Shown here: positions 33,986-43,283 of the stretch, in pieces
How the letters are laid out: each line of letters begins with the position of its first letter
Numbering within the stretch: the stretch's first letter is position 1
DNA from: Halofilum sp964625925
GTDB taxonomy: Bacteria; Pseudomonadota; Gammaproteobacteria; XJ16; Halofilaceae
NCBI GenBank assembly: GCA_964625925.1
Contig: CAZVBX010000002.1
Span: 1 to 64,000, forward strand
DNA length: 64,000 bases
Direction of reading: 5' to 3'
Notes under the pieces: model-generated
The model's database searches: none
What the model saw: only the letters and a program-made list of their open reading frames with translations
What the model was told of the DNA's origin: nothing
Program-made: the position numbers and the translations under genes

Positions 33986-34933
33986 ATGGGCGTGAACGCA
34001 GCTCAGGGTAGTGATCGCATCGGCGTCGCGCTGATCGGCGCACCCACGGACGTCGGTGCCGCGGTGCGCGGGTCGAGTCTGGGGCCCGAGGCCTTGCGCG
34101 TGGCCGGCATCGATGCCGCGCTGGTCGAGCTCGGCTATCGCGTGGAGGACCGCGGCAATCTCTCGGGGCCGGCCAATTCGCAGGCGCGGCCGGCGGCGGG
34201 CTACCGCCACCTGCACGAGGTGGCCGACTGGTGCGCGCGCGTGCGCGACGCCGTGGCGGCGGCATTGGCCGAGGGCCTGGTGCCGGTGCTGCTCGGGGGC
34301 GATCATTCGCTGGCGATGGGCTCGATCGCCGCCGTGCGCCGGCATTGCGACCGGGGCGGCCGGCCGTTGGCCGTGCTCTGGCTCGACGCCCACACCGATT
34401 TCAATACGCCCGAAAGCAGTCCGTCCGGCAATCTCCACGGCATGCCGCTGACGGTGCTCTGCGGGACGGGGCACGAGCGCCTGCTCGCGCTGGGCGAGCG
34501 CAGCCCCGTGCTGACGCCGGACCAGATCGCCCTGGCCGGCGTGCGCTCGATCGACGCCATGGAAAAGCGCAGGGTGGTCGCGGCCGGGCTGGATGTGCAC
34601 GACATGCGCCGCATCGACGAGGACGGCATGCGCGCCGCGCTGGGGGCCGTGCTCGAGCGCGTGGCGCGCAGCGGCGCCCACCTGCATGTGTCGTTCGATC
34701 TCGATTTCGCCGATCCCGGCATTGCACCGGGTGTAGGCACGCCCGTGCCCGGCGGTCCCACCTACCGCGAGGCCCAGCTCTGCATGGAGATGATCCACGA
34801 CAGCGGCCTGCTCGGCTCGCTCGACGTGGTCGAGACCAATCCCGCGCGCGACGATCGCAACCGGACGGCCGAGCTGGCGGTCGAACTGGTGCAGAGCGCG
34901 TTTGGCGAACGGATTCTGGCGAGGACGACTTGA
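33986..34933 (+). CDS. rocF: arginase
   Basis: Arginase hydrolyses arginine to ornithine and urea with a binuclear manganese centre. The 315-residue product shows all ligand motifs: GGDHSLAMGS, WLDAHTDFNTPESSPSGNLH and SFDLDFADP, and the substrate region GGPTYREAQ. It begins at ATG 33986 with GGGAGG upstream; the longer frame is shadow. Its TGA shares one base with the ornithine aminotransferase ATG (TGATG). The order arginase then ornithine aminotransferase shows an arginase pathway for arginine breakdown. The rocF-type arginase call is preferred over agmatinase because of this partner. Confidence 0.93.
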   Translation: MGVNAAQGSDRIGVALIGAPTDVGAAVRGSSLGPEALRVAGIDAALVELGYRVEDRGNLSGPANSQARPAAGYRHLHEVADWCARVRDAVAAALAEGLVPVLLGGDHSLAMGSIAAVRRHCDRGGRPLAVLWLDAHTDFNTPESSPSGNLHGMPLTVLCGTGHERLLALGERSPVLTPDQIALAGVRSIDAMEKRRVVAAGLDVHDMRRIDEDGMRAALGAVLERVARSGAHLHVSFDLDFADPGIAPGVGTPVPGGPTYREAQLCMEMIHDSGLLGSLDVVETNPARDDRNRTAELAVELVQSAFGERILARTT

Positions 34934-36144
34934 TGCATGACGCGAACTCGACGACCGACGAATTCATCGCCCAGGTCGAGCGCTGGGGCGCCCACAACTA
35001 CGCGCCGTTGCCGGTGGTGCTAGCCGCGGGGCATGGCTGCTGGGTCGAGGATGTGGCGGGCCGCCGCTATCTCGACTGCCTGGCGGCGTATTCGGCGGTC
35101 AATGCCGGCCATCGCCATCCGGCGATCATGCGCGCCGTGGCCGAGCAGGCGGGGCGCCTGACGCTCACCTCGCGCGCCTTTCACAGCGACCGGCTCGGCC
35201 CCTTTCTCGAGCGCCTCTGCCAGACGAGCGGGATGGAGATGGCCCTGCCGATGAACACCGGCGCCGAGGCGGTGGAGACGGCGGTCAAGCTGGCGCGCAA
35301 GTGGGGCTACACGCGCAAGGGTGTGGCGCGCGGCACGGCCGAGATCGTGGCCTGCGACCGCAACTTCCACGGCCGCACCCTCGCCGCCGTCAGCCTGTCC
35401 TCGGAGGCGCATTACCATCATGATTTCGGGCCCGTGACACCGGGCTTCGCGCACGTGCCCTTCGGCGACGCCGAGGCGCTCGCGAACGCGATGACCGACC
35501 GCACCGTGGCCGTGCTGGTCGAGCCGATTCAGGGCGAAGGCGGCGTCCAGGTGCCGCCAGCGGATTATCTCGAGCGCGTGCGCGAGGTATGCGACGCCCA
35601 CGGGGCGCTGATGATCGCCGACGAGATCCAGACCGGCCTCGGGCGGACCGGCACCCTGTTCTGCCATGAGCAGACGCCCGGCGCGCGCCCCGATGTGCTC
35701 ACCGTGGGCAAGGCCCTCGGCGGCGGCGTCTATCCGGTCTCGGCCGCGTTGGCCTCGCGCGAGGTCATGGGCGTGTTCGAGCCGGGCGATCACGGCAGCA
35801 CCTTCGGCGGCAATCCGCTCGCTTGCGCCGTCGGCGAGGCCGCACTGGAGGTGACCGTGGAGGAAGATCTGCCTGGGCGCGCACGCGAGCTGGGCCAGCG
35901 TCTGATGGACGGAATCGAGCGCATCGCCAGCCCACGGGTGCGCGAGCTACGCGGCCGCGGCCTACTGGTCGGCATCGAGCTGGACGAGGCGGCCGGGCCG
36001 GCGCGCGACTACTGCGAGGCCTTGCTGGCGCGCGGCGTGCTCACGAAGGAGACGCGCGAGCACGTGCTGCGTCTCGCGCCGGCGCTAGTGATCGAGTCCG
36101 ACGAGATCGACTGGCTGCTGGAGCAACTCGAGGCCGTGCTATAG
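34933..36144 (+). CDS. rocD: ornithine aminotransferase
   Basis: This PLP enzyme transfers the delta-amino group of ornithine to 2-oxoglutarate, giving glutamate and glutamate semialdehyde. The 403-residue product has class-III aminotransferase motifs: MNTGAEAVETAVKLARKWGY, the PLP Asp in LMIADEIQTGLGRTG and the PLP Lys in LTVGKALGGGVYPVSA. The RSSNY-like N-terminal part HNYAPLPVVLAAGHGCWVED is typical of ornithine rather than acetylornithine aminotransferase. It is translationally coupled to arginase. Confidence 0.94.
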   Translation: MHDANSTTDEFIAQVERWGAHNYAPLPVVLAAGHGCWVEDVAGRRYLDCLAAYSAVNAGHRHPAIMRAVAEQAGRLTLTSRAFHSDRLGPFLERLCQTSGMEMALPMNTGAEAVETAVKLARKWGYTRKGVARGTAEIVACDRNFHGRTLAAVSLSSEAHYHHDFGPVTPGFAHVPFGDAEALANAMTDRTVAVLVEPIQGEGGVQVPPADYLERVREVCDAHGALMIADEIQTGLGRTGTLFCHEQTPGARPDVLTVGKALGGGVYPVSAALASREVMGVFEPGDHGSTFGGNPLACAVGEAALEVTVEEDLPGRARELGQRLMDGIERIASPRVRELRGRGLLVGIELDEAAGPARDYCEALLARGVLTKETREHVLRLAPALVIESDEIDWLLEQLEAVL

Positions 36145-36348
36145 CGCCGGCGGCGTCCGATGGAGTGAAGACCGCGAAAGAGCGCGTGCGCCTACGGTGA
36201 CGGCGCGAAAACTTCTGCAGTCTCGACGCGGGATCCGGGCACGCCACCTCGCCCCTTTCGGGACCCTGGGTTCTGCTTCGCTCCATCCAGGCTACGCACC
36301 GCGCTGGATGCGGCGGTGTAGTGCGCGCCGCCGGGCGAGCTTGTGGGG

Positions 36349-37170
36349 TCAGGGGCCGCCGAACGGCCGGTCGTGCGTGAGCGCGGGCAGTCGCGCGCGC
36401 ACCTGGTCGACGCGCTCGAAATCGATCTCGGCATGGATCACGTCCTCGGCCTCGTCGTCGCCCTCGGCCAGGATCTCGCCCCAGGGGTCGACGATCAGTG
36501 AATGACCGTAGGTGTAGCGCTCGCCGTGCTTGCCGCTCTGGCCGGGCGCGACCAGATACGAGCCGGTCTCGATGGCCCGCGCCCGCACGAGCGTGTGCCA
36601 GTGCGCGCGCCCGGTCGTGCGGGTGAATGCGGCCGGGCAGGTCAGCAGGCCGGCGCCGGCCTGCGCGAGCGCCCGGTATAGATAGGCGAAGCGCAGGTCG
36701 TAGCACACCGTCAGACCCAGCATCCCCCAGGGGCTCTGGGCCAGCACCGCCCGCTCGCCGGGTCGCACCTTGTTCGACTCGCGGTAGACCTCGCCCTTGC
36801 CCAGGTCGATGTCGAACATGTGGATCTTGTCGTAGTGGGCGACGATCGCGCCGCTGGCATCGAGCAGGAACGAGCGATTGCGATTGCGCTCGCCGTCCCG
36901 GATCGACAGCGAGCCGAGCAAAATCCAGGCCCCCGTCTCGCGTGCGACCTCGGCGAACGCCGGCAGTGCCGGATGCTCGGACTGCTCGCGCGCGCCGGTG
37001 TCGACGCCGCCGCCGGTGATCTCCAGGCAGCTGAAGTGCTCCGGTGTGGCGATCAGCTGCGCGCCTTCGGCGCGGGCACGACGGACCAGCCCGGCGGCGC
37101 GCTCGATGTTGGCGTCCATGTCGGGGCCCGCGCAGTTCTGCACGCAGGCAACCGATACCGTTTCGCTCAT
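36349..37170 (-). CDS. Nit-family carbon-nitrogen hydrolase
   Basis: The nitrilase-superfamily catalytic triad is clear in the 273-residue product: Glu44 (TPEHF), Lys115 (YDKIHMFD) and Cys156 (LTVCYDLRF). The sequence is closest in style to Nit1/Nit2 proteins, which hydrolyse deaminated glutathione or act as omega-amidase on 2-oxoglutaramate. An amidase role would fit beside glutamate metabolism, but the true substrate cannot be read from the sequence. It lies convergent to the arginase-ornithine aminotransferase pair and divergent from the glutamate dehydrogenase gene. Confidence 0.9.
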   Translation of the reverse strand: MSETVSVACVQNCAGPDMDANIERAAGLVRRARAEGAQLIATPEHFSCLEITGGGVDTGAREQSEHPALPAFAEVARETGAWILLGSLSIRDGERNRNRSFLLDASGAIVAHYDKIHMFDIDLGKGEVYRESNKVRPGERAVLAQSPWGMLGLTVCYDLRFAYLYRALAQAGAGLLTCPAAFTRTTGRAHWHTLVRARAIETGSYLVAPGQSGKHGERYTYGHSLIVDPWGEILAEGDDEAEDVIHAEIDFERVDQVRARLPALTHDRPFGGP

Positions 37171-37220
37171 ACGCCCTCCGTCTTCGTTCGCCGCCCTTCG
37201 CGCCGCGGCGGCCGCGCCTC

Positions 37221-37248
37221 ATGCGGCGCATATAGTGTAGCGCCGCAT
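37221..37248. repeat. 9-bp-stem hairpin linked to CTAG repeat A
   Basis: ATGCGGCGC and GCGCCGCAT form a perfect 9-bp stem around the loop ATATAGTGTA. Its right arm overlaps the GCAT of repeat A copy 5. It is upstream of both the Nit gene and the glutamate dehydrogenase gene. Confidence 0.6.
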
Positions 37249-37258
37249 GGCCCACTAG
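37245..37258 (-). repeat. CTAG repeat A, copy 5
   Basis: On the minus strand this is CTAGTGGGCCATGC, the exact consensus, identical to the copy at 53965-53978. Confidence 0.75.
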
Positions 37259-37309
37259 CTCACCGGCTTACGCCGCGCTCGGAGGTGGCAAGGTCGCCGG
37301 TCGCGGGCT

Positions 37310-40300
37310 ATGGTGCCGGGACGTGAGGCGCGCGCGATCATGGGAGCCAGGGCCATCGACGACCAGCGTTCAACCGATCCCGCCGACGCGCTCGAAGCTC
37401 TCGTGCGGTCCTTGCAGCGCCGTCCGTCCGGGCGCGACACCGGCATGCTGGAACAGCTCGTGCGCCGGCTATTCGGGCGTGCATTGCCCGACGAGCTTGC
37501 GCGCCAGCCGGCGACGCACGTCGCCGCCATGGCGCGCTGGCTGCACGACTTCTATCTCGAACGGGCCGCCGGCGAGCCCAAGATCCGCGTGCTCGAGCCC
37601 GCGGTCGAACGCGAGGGCTGGGAGCTACCTTACGCCGTGGTGCTGGTCGCGACGGACGATCGCCCCTTCCTGGTCGACTCGGTCGGCATCGCGCTCGCCG
37701 AATGCGAGGTGACGGTCCAGGCCGTGTACCACCCGCACTTCCACGTCCAGCGCGACGAGCGCGGGCGCCTGCAGGCGCTGCTGGACCGGCCGCACGACGA
37801 CGAGGACGCGCTACACGAGTCGCTGATGATGTTCTGGGTCGACCGGCCGCTGACCGAGGCGGTCACCCGTGGCATCACCGAACGGGTCGAGACGGCGCTG
37901 GGCGATGTCGAGGCCACGGTCGTCGACTGGGACGCCATGAAGCGGCGTACCGAAGCGCTGGTCACGGCGCTGGACGATCAGAAGCACATCCTGCCGGCGG
38001 ACGAGTGCGCCGAGGCGCAGGAATTCCTGCGCTGGATGGCGCGCAATCACTTCACGTTCCTGGGCTACCGCGAGTACGAGGCCGTGCCGCTGGACGGCGA
38101 CCGCGTGCTCAAGCTGCAGCCCGAGACCGGCCTCGGCATCCTGCGCGAATCGCGCAAGCGCGGTCGCATGCGCAGCATCGCCGACCTGCAATCGCGGCTG
38201 CGCGAGTTCTCCGACGGTCTCGTGCCGCTGATCTTCACCAAGACCGATGCCCGCTCGACCGTGCATCGGCGCGGCCACATGGACTACGTCGGCGTCCTAC
38301 GCCACGACGACGACGGCCACATCGTCGGCGAAGCCCGTTTCGTCGGCCTCTATACCTCCGCGACCTACCATCGCTCGACCTGGGAGATCCCGTTCGTGCG
38401 GCGCAAGGCCGACGCCGTAATGGCCCGGTCCGGCCTGTCGTCGGATAGCCACGACGGCAAGGCGCTGGTGAACATCCTCGAGACGCTGCCGCGCGACGAG
38501 CTGTTCCAAAGCACCACGGGCGAGCTCTACCGCGTGGCGCTGGGCATCCTCGAGCTCGAGGAACGCAAGCGCACGCGGCTGTTCGTGCGGCGCGACCACG
38601 TCGCCCAGTTCTTCTCCTGCCTGGTATTCATCCCGCGCGAGCGCTTCGACACGACGGTGCGGCTACGCGTGCAGCGGATCCTGCGCGAGGCGCTCGGCGG
38701 CGTGCGCGAGGACTTCACCTTGCAGCTCGGCGAGGCCGACATGGTGCGGGTGCACTTCATCATCCGGCCCGAGGGCGAGTGCATCGACAACTACGACGTC
38801 GACGAGATCGAGCAGCGCATCGTCGACGCGGTGCGCTCCTGGCATGACCGCCTGCGCAACGTGCTGATCGAGCGGCACGGCGATCGCGAAGGATTGCGCC
38901 TGGCCAAGCGCTTCGAGCGCGCGCTGCCGGCCGCGTACGTGGACGAGGTCGCGCCCGAGGTGGCCGCGTTCGACGTCGAGCGCATCGATGCGCTGACCGC
39001 GCCCGACGCCATCGCGATGAGCCTCTACCGGCCGCGCGAGCACCGCCCCGGGGTGGTGCGCTTCAAGGTCTTCAAGCACGACCACACGATCCCGTTGTCG
39101 GAGGCGCTGCCCATGCTCGAGCGTATGGGCCTGCGTGCGGTGACCGAGCGCCCCTACGAGGTGCGCCTGCCCGAGGGCGAGCAGATCTGGATCCAGGACT
39201 TCGACCTGGTCGCGGCGTTCACCGAGGAGCTCGACCTCGACCGGGTGCGCGAGCCGTTCCAGGATGCCTTCGAACGCGTCTGGCGCGGCGACGCCGAGAG
39301 CGACGGCTTCAACCGCCTCATCCTGCGGGCGCAGCTCGGCTGGCGCCAGGCGGCCCTCCTGCGCGCCTACTGCAAGTACCTGCTGCAGACGGGCGTGCCC
39401 TTCTCGCAGGCCTATATGGAGGACACGCTGGCGCGCCACCCGGTGATCGTGCGGCTGCTCGTGGAATCATTCGAGGCAAGGCTGGATCCAGCGCGCCTCG
39501 ACGAATCGCGCAGCCGGCGCGCTACCGCGGCGGGCGCCCTGGAGGCAGGCTTGCGCGCCGTGCTCGGGGCCGAGCCGTCGGAGGCCGCCGAAGCGGCGAT
39601 CGAGTCGGTGACCGCGGGCCGGCGCAAGGTGCGCGAATCGCAGCAGGGCGCCTGCCGCGAAGGCATCGAGACGCTGCTCGATGCCGTCGCCAGCCTGGAC
39701 GAGGACCGCATCCTGCGCGCCTTCGCCGGCGTGATCGACGCCACGCTGCGCAGCAATTTCTTCCAGCGCGACAGCGAAGGCCGCGCACGCGATTACATGG
39801 CCTTCAAGCTGGACTCGCAGCGTCTGCCCGATCTGCCGCGTCCGCGCCCGTTGTACGAGATCTTCGTCTACTCGCCGCGGGTCGAGGGCATCCATCTGCG
39901 CGGCGGCAAGGTCGCGCGCGGCGGCCTGCGCTGGTCCGACCGGCGCGAGGATTACCGCACCGAGGTACTCGGGCTGATGAAGGCGCAGACGGTCAAAAAC
40001 ACCATGATCGTCCCCGTCGGCGCCAAGGGCGGCTTCGTGAGCAAGTGCCCGCCGGCCGGCGACCGCGACGCGATCGCGCAGGAGGGCATCGCCTGCTATC
40101 GGCGCTTCATCCACGGCCTGCTCGACGTGACCGACAACTACGTTGCCGGCGAGATCGCCCATCCGCCCGAGCTCGTGCGCTACGACGAGCCCGATCCATA
40201 TCTGGTCGTCGCGCCCGACAAGGGCACGGCGACGTTCTCCGACATCGCCAACGAGGTCGCGCGCGAGCACCGCTTCTGGCTCGACGACGCCTTCGCCTCC

Positions 40301-42316
40301 GGCGGCTCCACCGGCTATGACCACAAGGCGATGGCAATTACCGCCAAGGGCGCCTGGGAGTCGGTCAAGCGCCACTTCCGCGAGCTCGGCGTCGATTGCC
40401 AGCGCGAGCCGTTCACCGCGGTCGGCATCGGCGACATGGCCGGCGACGTATTCGGCAACGGCATGCTGCTGTCGCCGGTCACCCGGCTGGTCGCCGCGTT
40501 CAATCACCTGCACATCCTCATCGATCCCGATCCCGATCCCGAGGCCAGCTACGCGGAACGCCGGCGCTTGTTCGACGCCGGTGGCGGTTGGGAACAATAC
40601 GACAAGGCGGTGATCTCGCGCGGCGGTGGCATCTGGTCGCGGACGGCCAAGCGCATCAGGCTGTCGCGGGCGGCGCGCAAGGCGCTCGCCATCGAGGCCG
40701 AGGAACTCGCGCCCAACGATCTCATCCGCGCCATCCTCGCCGCGCCGGTGGACCTGCTCTGGAACGGCGGCATCGGTACCTACGTGAAGGGCGCCGACGA
40801 GCGCGACGACGAGATCGGCGACCGCGCCAACCGCATGGTGCGCGTCTGCGGCGGCGAGCTGCGCTGCCGGGTCGTGGGCGAGGGCGGCAACCTCGGCTTC
40901 ACCCAGGCCGGACGCGTCGAGTACGCCCTCGCCGGCGGCCGCATCAACACCGACTTCATCGACAACTCGGGTGGGGTCGACTGCTCCGACCACGAGGTCA
41001 ACATCAAGATCCTGCTCAACGCGGTCGTCGAAGCCGGCGAGCTGACCGCACGTCAGCGCAACAACCGGCTGGCGAAGATGGGCGACGAGGTCAGCGCGCT
41101 GGTGCTGCGCAACAACTACCTGCAGAGCCAGGCGATCTCGATGATGGCCAGCTTTAGTGTCGAGCGTCTCGGGACCAAGGCGCATTTCATCGCCTGGCTG
41201 GAGAGCCGCGGCATCCTGGACCGCCGCCTCGAGCGTCTGCCGGACGAGGAGGAGATCGCCGAGCGGCGCAGCAACGAGACCGGATTGACGCGGCCCGAAC
41301 TCGCGGTGCTGCTGTCCTACGCGAAGATCGCGCTCTATCCCCAGCTACTCGCCTCCGACGTGCCCGAGGACCCTTACCTCGCGCGCGAGCTGATCGACTA
41401 CTTCCCCGAGCCGCTGCGCGCCCGATACGAGTCCTATATGCGCGAGCACCGCCTGTGGCGCGAGATCATTGCGACCCAGGTCACCAACGCGGTGATCAAC
41501 CGCATGGGCGCGAGCTTCGTGCTGCGCATGCAGGAGGAGACCAGCGCGGGCCCGGCCGAAGTGGCCCGCGCTTTTGCCGCCGCCCGGGCGATCTTCGATG
41601 CGCCCACGCTGTGGGCCGAGATCGAGGCCCTCGACGGCACGCTGGCAAGCGGTGTGCAGGTGGACCTGCTGCGACGGATCTGGGAGCTGCTGCGCCACAT
41701 CACGCGCTGGCTGCTGAACCGACCGGGCCACCGCTTCGACATCGCCGCCGACGTCGAGGCCTTCCGCCCGGGGGTCCAGGCGCTGCGCGACCAGCTCGAT
41801 CGAATGGCCGTTCCCGGATGGCACGAAGAGCACGAGCGCGTGGCCGACGCGCTGGCGGCGCGCGGCGTCCCCGAAGCGCTGGCGCGGCGCGTGGCGGCGC
41901 TGGACGTGCTCTATCCCGCGCCCGACATCGTGGCGATCGCCAACGAGGTGCGCGCCAAGGTCGAGCCGGTCGGCGCGGTGTACGCGCGCCTGGGCGAGCA
42001 TTTCGGACTGCGCTGGCTGCGCGACCAGATCGACGCGTTGCCAGTCGATGGCATGTGGCACGCCAACGCGCGCGGCTCGCTGCGCGACGAGCTCTACGAG
42101 CAGCATCGCGCTCTAGCGCTGCGGGTGATGCGCGCCCGCCCGAAACAGGACCCGGAAGAGGCCGTCGAGGGCTGGCTGGCGGAGCACGCCGACGATGCCC
42201 GCCGGGTCTCGAGCATGATGACGGAGATGCAGCGCCTGACGCGGCTCGACTTCCCCACCGCCGTGGTCGCCATCCGCGCGCTCGAGCAGCTGGTGGGGGA
42301 GACCGTCGCGGCGTAG
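37310..42316 (+). CDS. gdhB: NAD-specific glutamate dehydrogenase, large (180-kDa) class
   Basis: This giant catabolic enzyme oxidatively deaminates glutamate to 2-oxoglutarate with NAD. The product of up to 1668 residues has a long N-terminal regulatory part (about 1-700, with VDSVGIALAECEVTVQAVYH and the FLGYREYE region). The catalytic core follows, with RGGLRWSDRREDYRTEVLGL, the active-site Lys in PVGAKGGFVSKCPP, and GGIGTYVKGADE. A conserved C-terminal region ends the protein. The first ATG is 37310; an ATG at 37340 with a GTGAGG box upstream is also possible. It completes the arginine route: ornithine aminotransferase yields glutamate, which this enzyme feeds into the TCA cycle. Confidence 0.95.
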   Translation: MVPGREARAIMGARAIDDQRSTDPADALEALVRSLQRRPSGRDTGMLEQLVRRLFGRALPDELARQPATHVAAMARWLHDFYLERAAGEPKIRVLEPAVEREGWELPYAVVLVATDDRPFLVDSVGIALAECEVTVQAVYHPHFHVQRDERGRLQALLDRPHDDEDALHESLMMFWVDRPLTEAVTRGITERVETALGDVEATVVDWDAMKRRTEALVTALDDQKHILPADECAEAQEFLRWMARNHFTFLGYREYEAVPLDGDRVLKLQPETGLGILRESRKRGRMRSIADLQSRLREFSDGLVPLIFTKTDARSTVHRRGHMDYVGVLRHDDDGHIVGEARFVGLYTSATYHRSTWEIPFVRRKADAVMARSGLSSDSHDGKALVNILETLPRDELFQSTTGELYRVALGILELEERKRTRLFVRRDHVAQFFSCLVFIPRERFDTTVRLRVQRILREALGGVREDFTLQLGEADMVRVHFIIRPEGECIDNYDVDEIEQRIVDAVRSWHDRLRNVLIERHGDREGLRLAKRFERALPAAYVDEVAPEVAAFDVERIDALTAPDAIAMSLYRPREHRPGVVRFKVFKHDHTIPLSEALPMLERMGLRAVTERPYEVRLPEGEQIWIQDFDLVAAFTEELDLDRVREPFQDAFERVWRGDAESDGFNRLILRAQLGWRQAALLRAYCKYLLQTGVPFSQAYMEDTLARHPVIVRLLVESFEARLDPARLDESRSRRATAAGALEAGLRAVLGAEPSEAAEAAIESVTAGRRKVRESQQGACREGIETLLDAVASLDEDRILRAFAGVIDATLRSNFFQRDSEGRARDYMAFKLDSQRLPDLPRPRPLYEIFVYSPRVEGIHLRGGKVARGGLRWSDRREDYRTEVLGLMKAQTVKNTMIVPVGAKGGFVSKCPPAGDRDAIAQEGIACYRRFIHGLLDVTDNYVAGEIAHPPELVRYDEPDPYLVVAPDKGTATFSDIANEVAREHRFWLDDAFASGGSTGYDHKAMAITAKGAWESVKRHFRELGVDCQREPFTAVGIGDMAGDVFGNGMLLSPVTRLVAAFNHLHILIDPDPDPEASYAERRRLFDAGGGWEQYDKAVISRGGGIWSRTAKRIRLSRAARKALAIEAEELAPNDLIRAILAAPVDLLWNGGIGTYVKGADERDDEIGDRANRMVRVCGGELRCRVVGEGGNLGFTQAGRVEYALAGGRINTDFIDNSGGVDCSDHEVNIKILLNAVVEAGELTARQRNNRLAKMGDEVSALVLRNNYLQSQAISMMASFSVERLGTKAHFIAWLESRGILDRRLERLPDEEEIAERRSNETGLTRPELAVLLSYAKIALYPQLLASDVPEDPYLARELIDYFPEPLRARYESYMREHRLWREIIATQVTNAVINRMGASFVLRMQEETSAGPAEVARAFAAARAIFDAPTLWAEIEALDGTLASGVQVDLLRRIWELLRHITRWLLNRPGHRFDIAADVEAFRPGVQALRDQLDRMAVPGWHEEHERVADALAARGVPEALARRVAALDVLYPAPDIVAIANEVRAKVEPVGAVYARLGEHFGLRWLRDQIDALPVDGMWHANARGSLRDELYEQHRALALRVMRARPKQDPEEAVEGWLAEHADDARRVSSMMTEMQRLTRLDFPTAVVAIRALEQLVGETVAA

Positions 42317-42370
42317 GAGCCTGGCGGCGAAATCCGGCGTGTTGCGCGCGTGCCGCAGCGGTCTATCTCG

Positions 42371-42401
42371 GCGATCGCGGGAAGTGCGAACAGCCTCCTA
42401 G
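42371..42401 (-). repeat. CTAG repeat B, copy 2 (degenerate)
   Basis: On the minus strand it begins CTAGGAGGCTGTTC and ends CTTCCCGCGATCGC. It resembles the copies at 31105 and 62541, and like the first it starts at a gene's TAG stop codon. Confidence 0.4.
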
Positions 42402-42922
42402 CGGAAAGAGGGAAACTCGAAGTGGTGCATCAGCCCGATGTTGAAGCCTTCGTATGCGTCATCCGCCCGAGTCATGTAGCTGAGGGTGAGCGCTGTCCGA
42501 TCGGTGCCATAGAGTTCGATACCGAGACCGGCGGAAGGGCCGCTCTCGGAGACGTCTCCGGCCGCGTGGTCGTAGCTGATCGCGGAGGCACCCCCGAGGA
42601 AGAAGATATTGATGTCCTCGAACGGCAGGTTGAGGCGGACGTATGCGTCGGCATGCGTCAGGGTGGGCGACTCCAATGGGCTGGTGTCGCCGTCGTCGCC
42701 CCTGCCGCCGCGTAGCTCCACTCCGAGGAAATCGCCGAAGAAATAGCCGAAGCGCAACTCGAAATTGGTCAGGTCGGCGGTGTGATCGGGGACTTGCTCA
42801 TGATCCTCGACGCCGAGTTCGTGACCGCCTATCGACACGCCCAAATACTTCGCGGGCGTCTCAGCGAATCCGACCGGCGGCACGATCAGCAGCACCCCCG
42901 CGAGCAACCAGCGCGTGACCAT
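42398..42922 (-). CDS. outer-membrane beta-barrel protein
   Basis: This is a 174-residue exported protein. The signal peptide VTRWLLAGVLLIVPPVGFA is followed by a mature part with eight or so amphipathic strands (NFELRFGYFFGDFLGVEL, DAYVRLNLPFEDINIFFLGG, AGLGIELYGTDRTALTLSYM), typical of the OmpA-like or outer-membrane beta-barrel domain families. The GVELRGG pattern after FFGDF is a common signature. The start at ATG 42922 has a GGGAG box; the longer frame is shadow. Function is unknown. The stop codon lies in a degenerate repeat B. Confidence 0.75.
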   Translation of the reverse strand: MVTRWLLAGVLLIVPPVGFAETPAKYLGVSIGGHELGVEDHEQVPDHTADLTNFELRFGYFFGDFLGVELRGGRGDDGDTSPLESPTLTHADAYVRLNLPFEDINIFFLGGASAISYDHAAGDVSESGPSAGLGIELYGTDRTALTLSYMTRADDAYEGFNIGLMHHFEFPSFR

Positions 42923-43283
42923 CGAATCTCCCAAGCGTTTCTTCTTCGGCTTCTGCTCGCCGACGAGCGGCTCGCCCCGAGCGCGGGCACAGCTTCGCAC
43001 CCCCCGTTCCGACAAATCAAGAAAAGGGCGCTCCGCATGGGGCGCCAAAGTCGCACCGTTCACGTCGTCCGAGGTAGAGTCGAGCGGCCTCCGTGTGCGC
43101 GTAGTCGCCTGACCGTACACGGTGCGCGAGCCTCCGGCCCTGCCCGCTCGGCGCGCGGCGGGATGAGCCCTTGCGTTGATGGCTTGAGCGCCGGGGCGGC
43201 GGGTGACCGCCCCGGCTACTGACTTCCGGGGCGGCGTCGGCTCCGCCGCCCGTCGTTCCGCGATCCCTCGTGCAAGCCTCCCG
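42923..43283. other. 361-base gap between two minus-strand envelope genes
   Basis: This gap lies downstream of the Ig-like lipoprotein gene and upstream of the beta-barrel gene. It holds two GC hairpins (43190-43252), probably the end of the lipoprotein transcript. The rest is presumably the beta-barrel promoter. I see no further gene. Confidence 0.5.
43190..43252 (-). terminator. pair of GC-rich hairpins after the Ig-like lipoprotein gene
   Basis: One perfect 10-bp stem GCCGGGGCGG/CCGCCCCGGC lies at 43190-43216. A second 8-bp stem GGGCGGCG/CGCCGCCC lies around 43229-43252. They begin about 30 bases after the lipoprotein stop. There is no T-tract, so this is a candidate terminator or mRNA 3'-end stabiliser. 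Confidence 0.45.

Noticed and set aside
36145..36348. Intergenic stretch after ornithine aminotransferase examined for a repeat or IS end
   Set aside because: No clear inverted or direct repeat and no coding sequence; I see nothing worth calling.
39467..41185. 572-codon minus-strand frame inside gdhB
   Set aside because: It is an antisense shadow in a GC-rich gene with no recognisable protein features.
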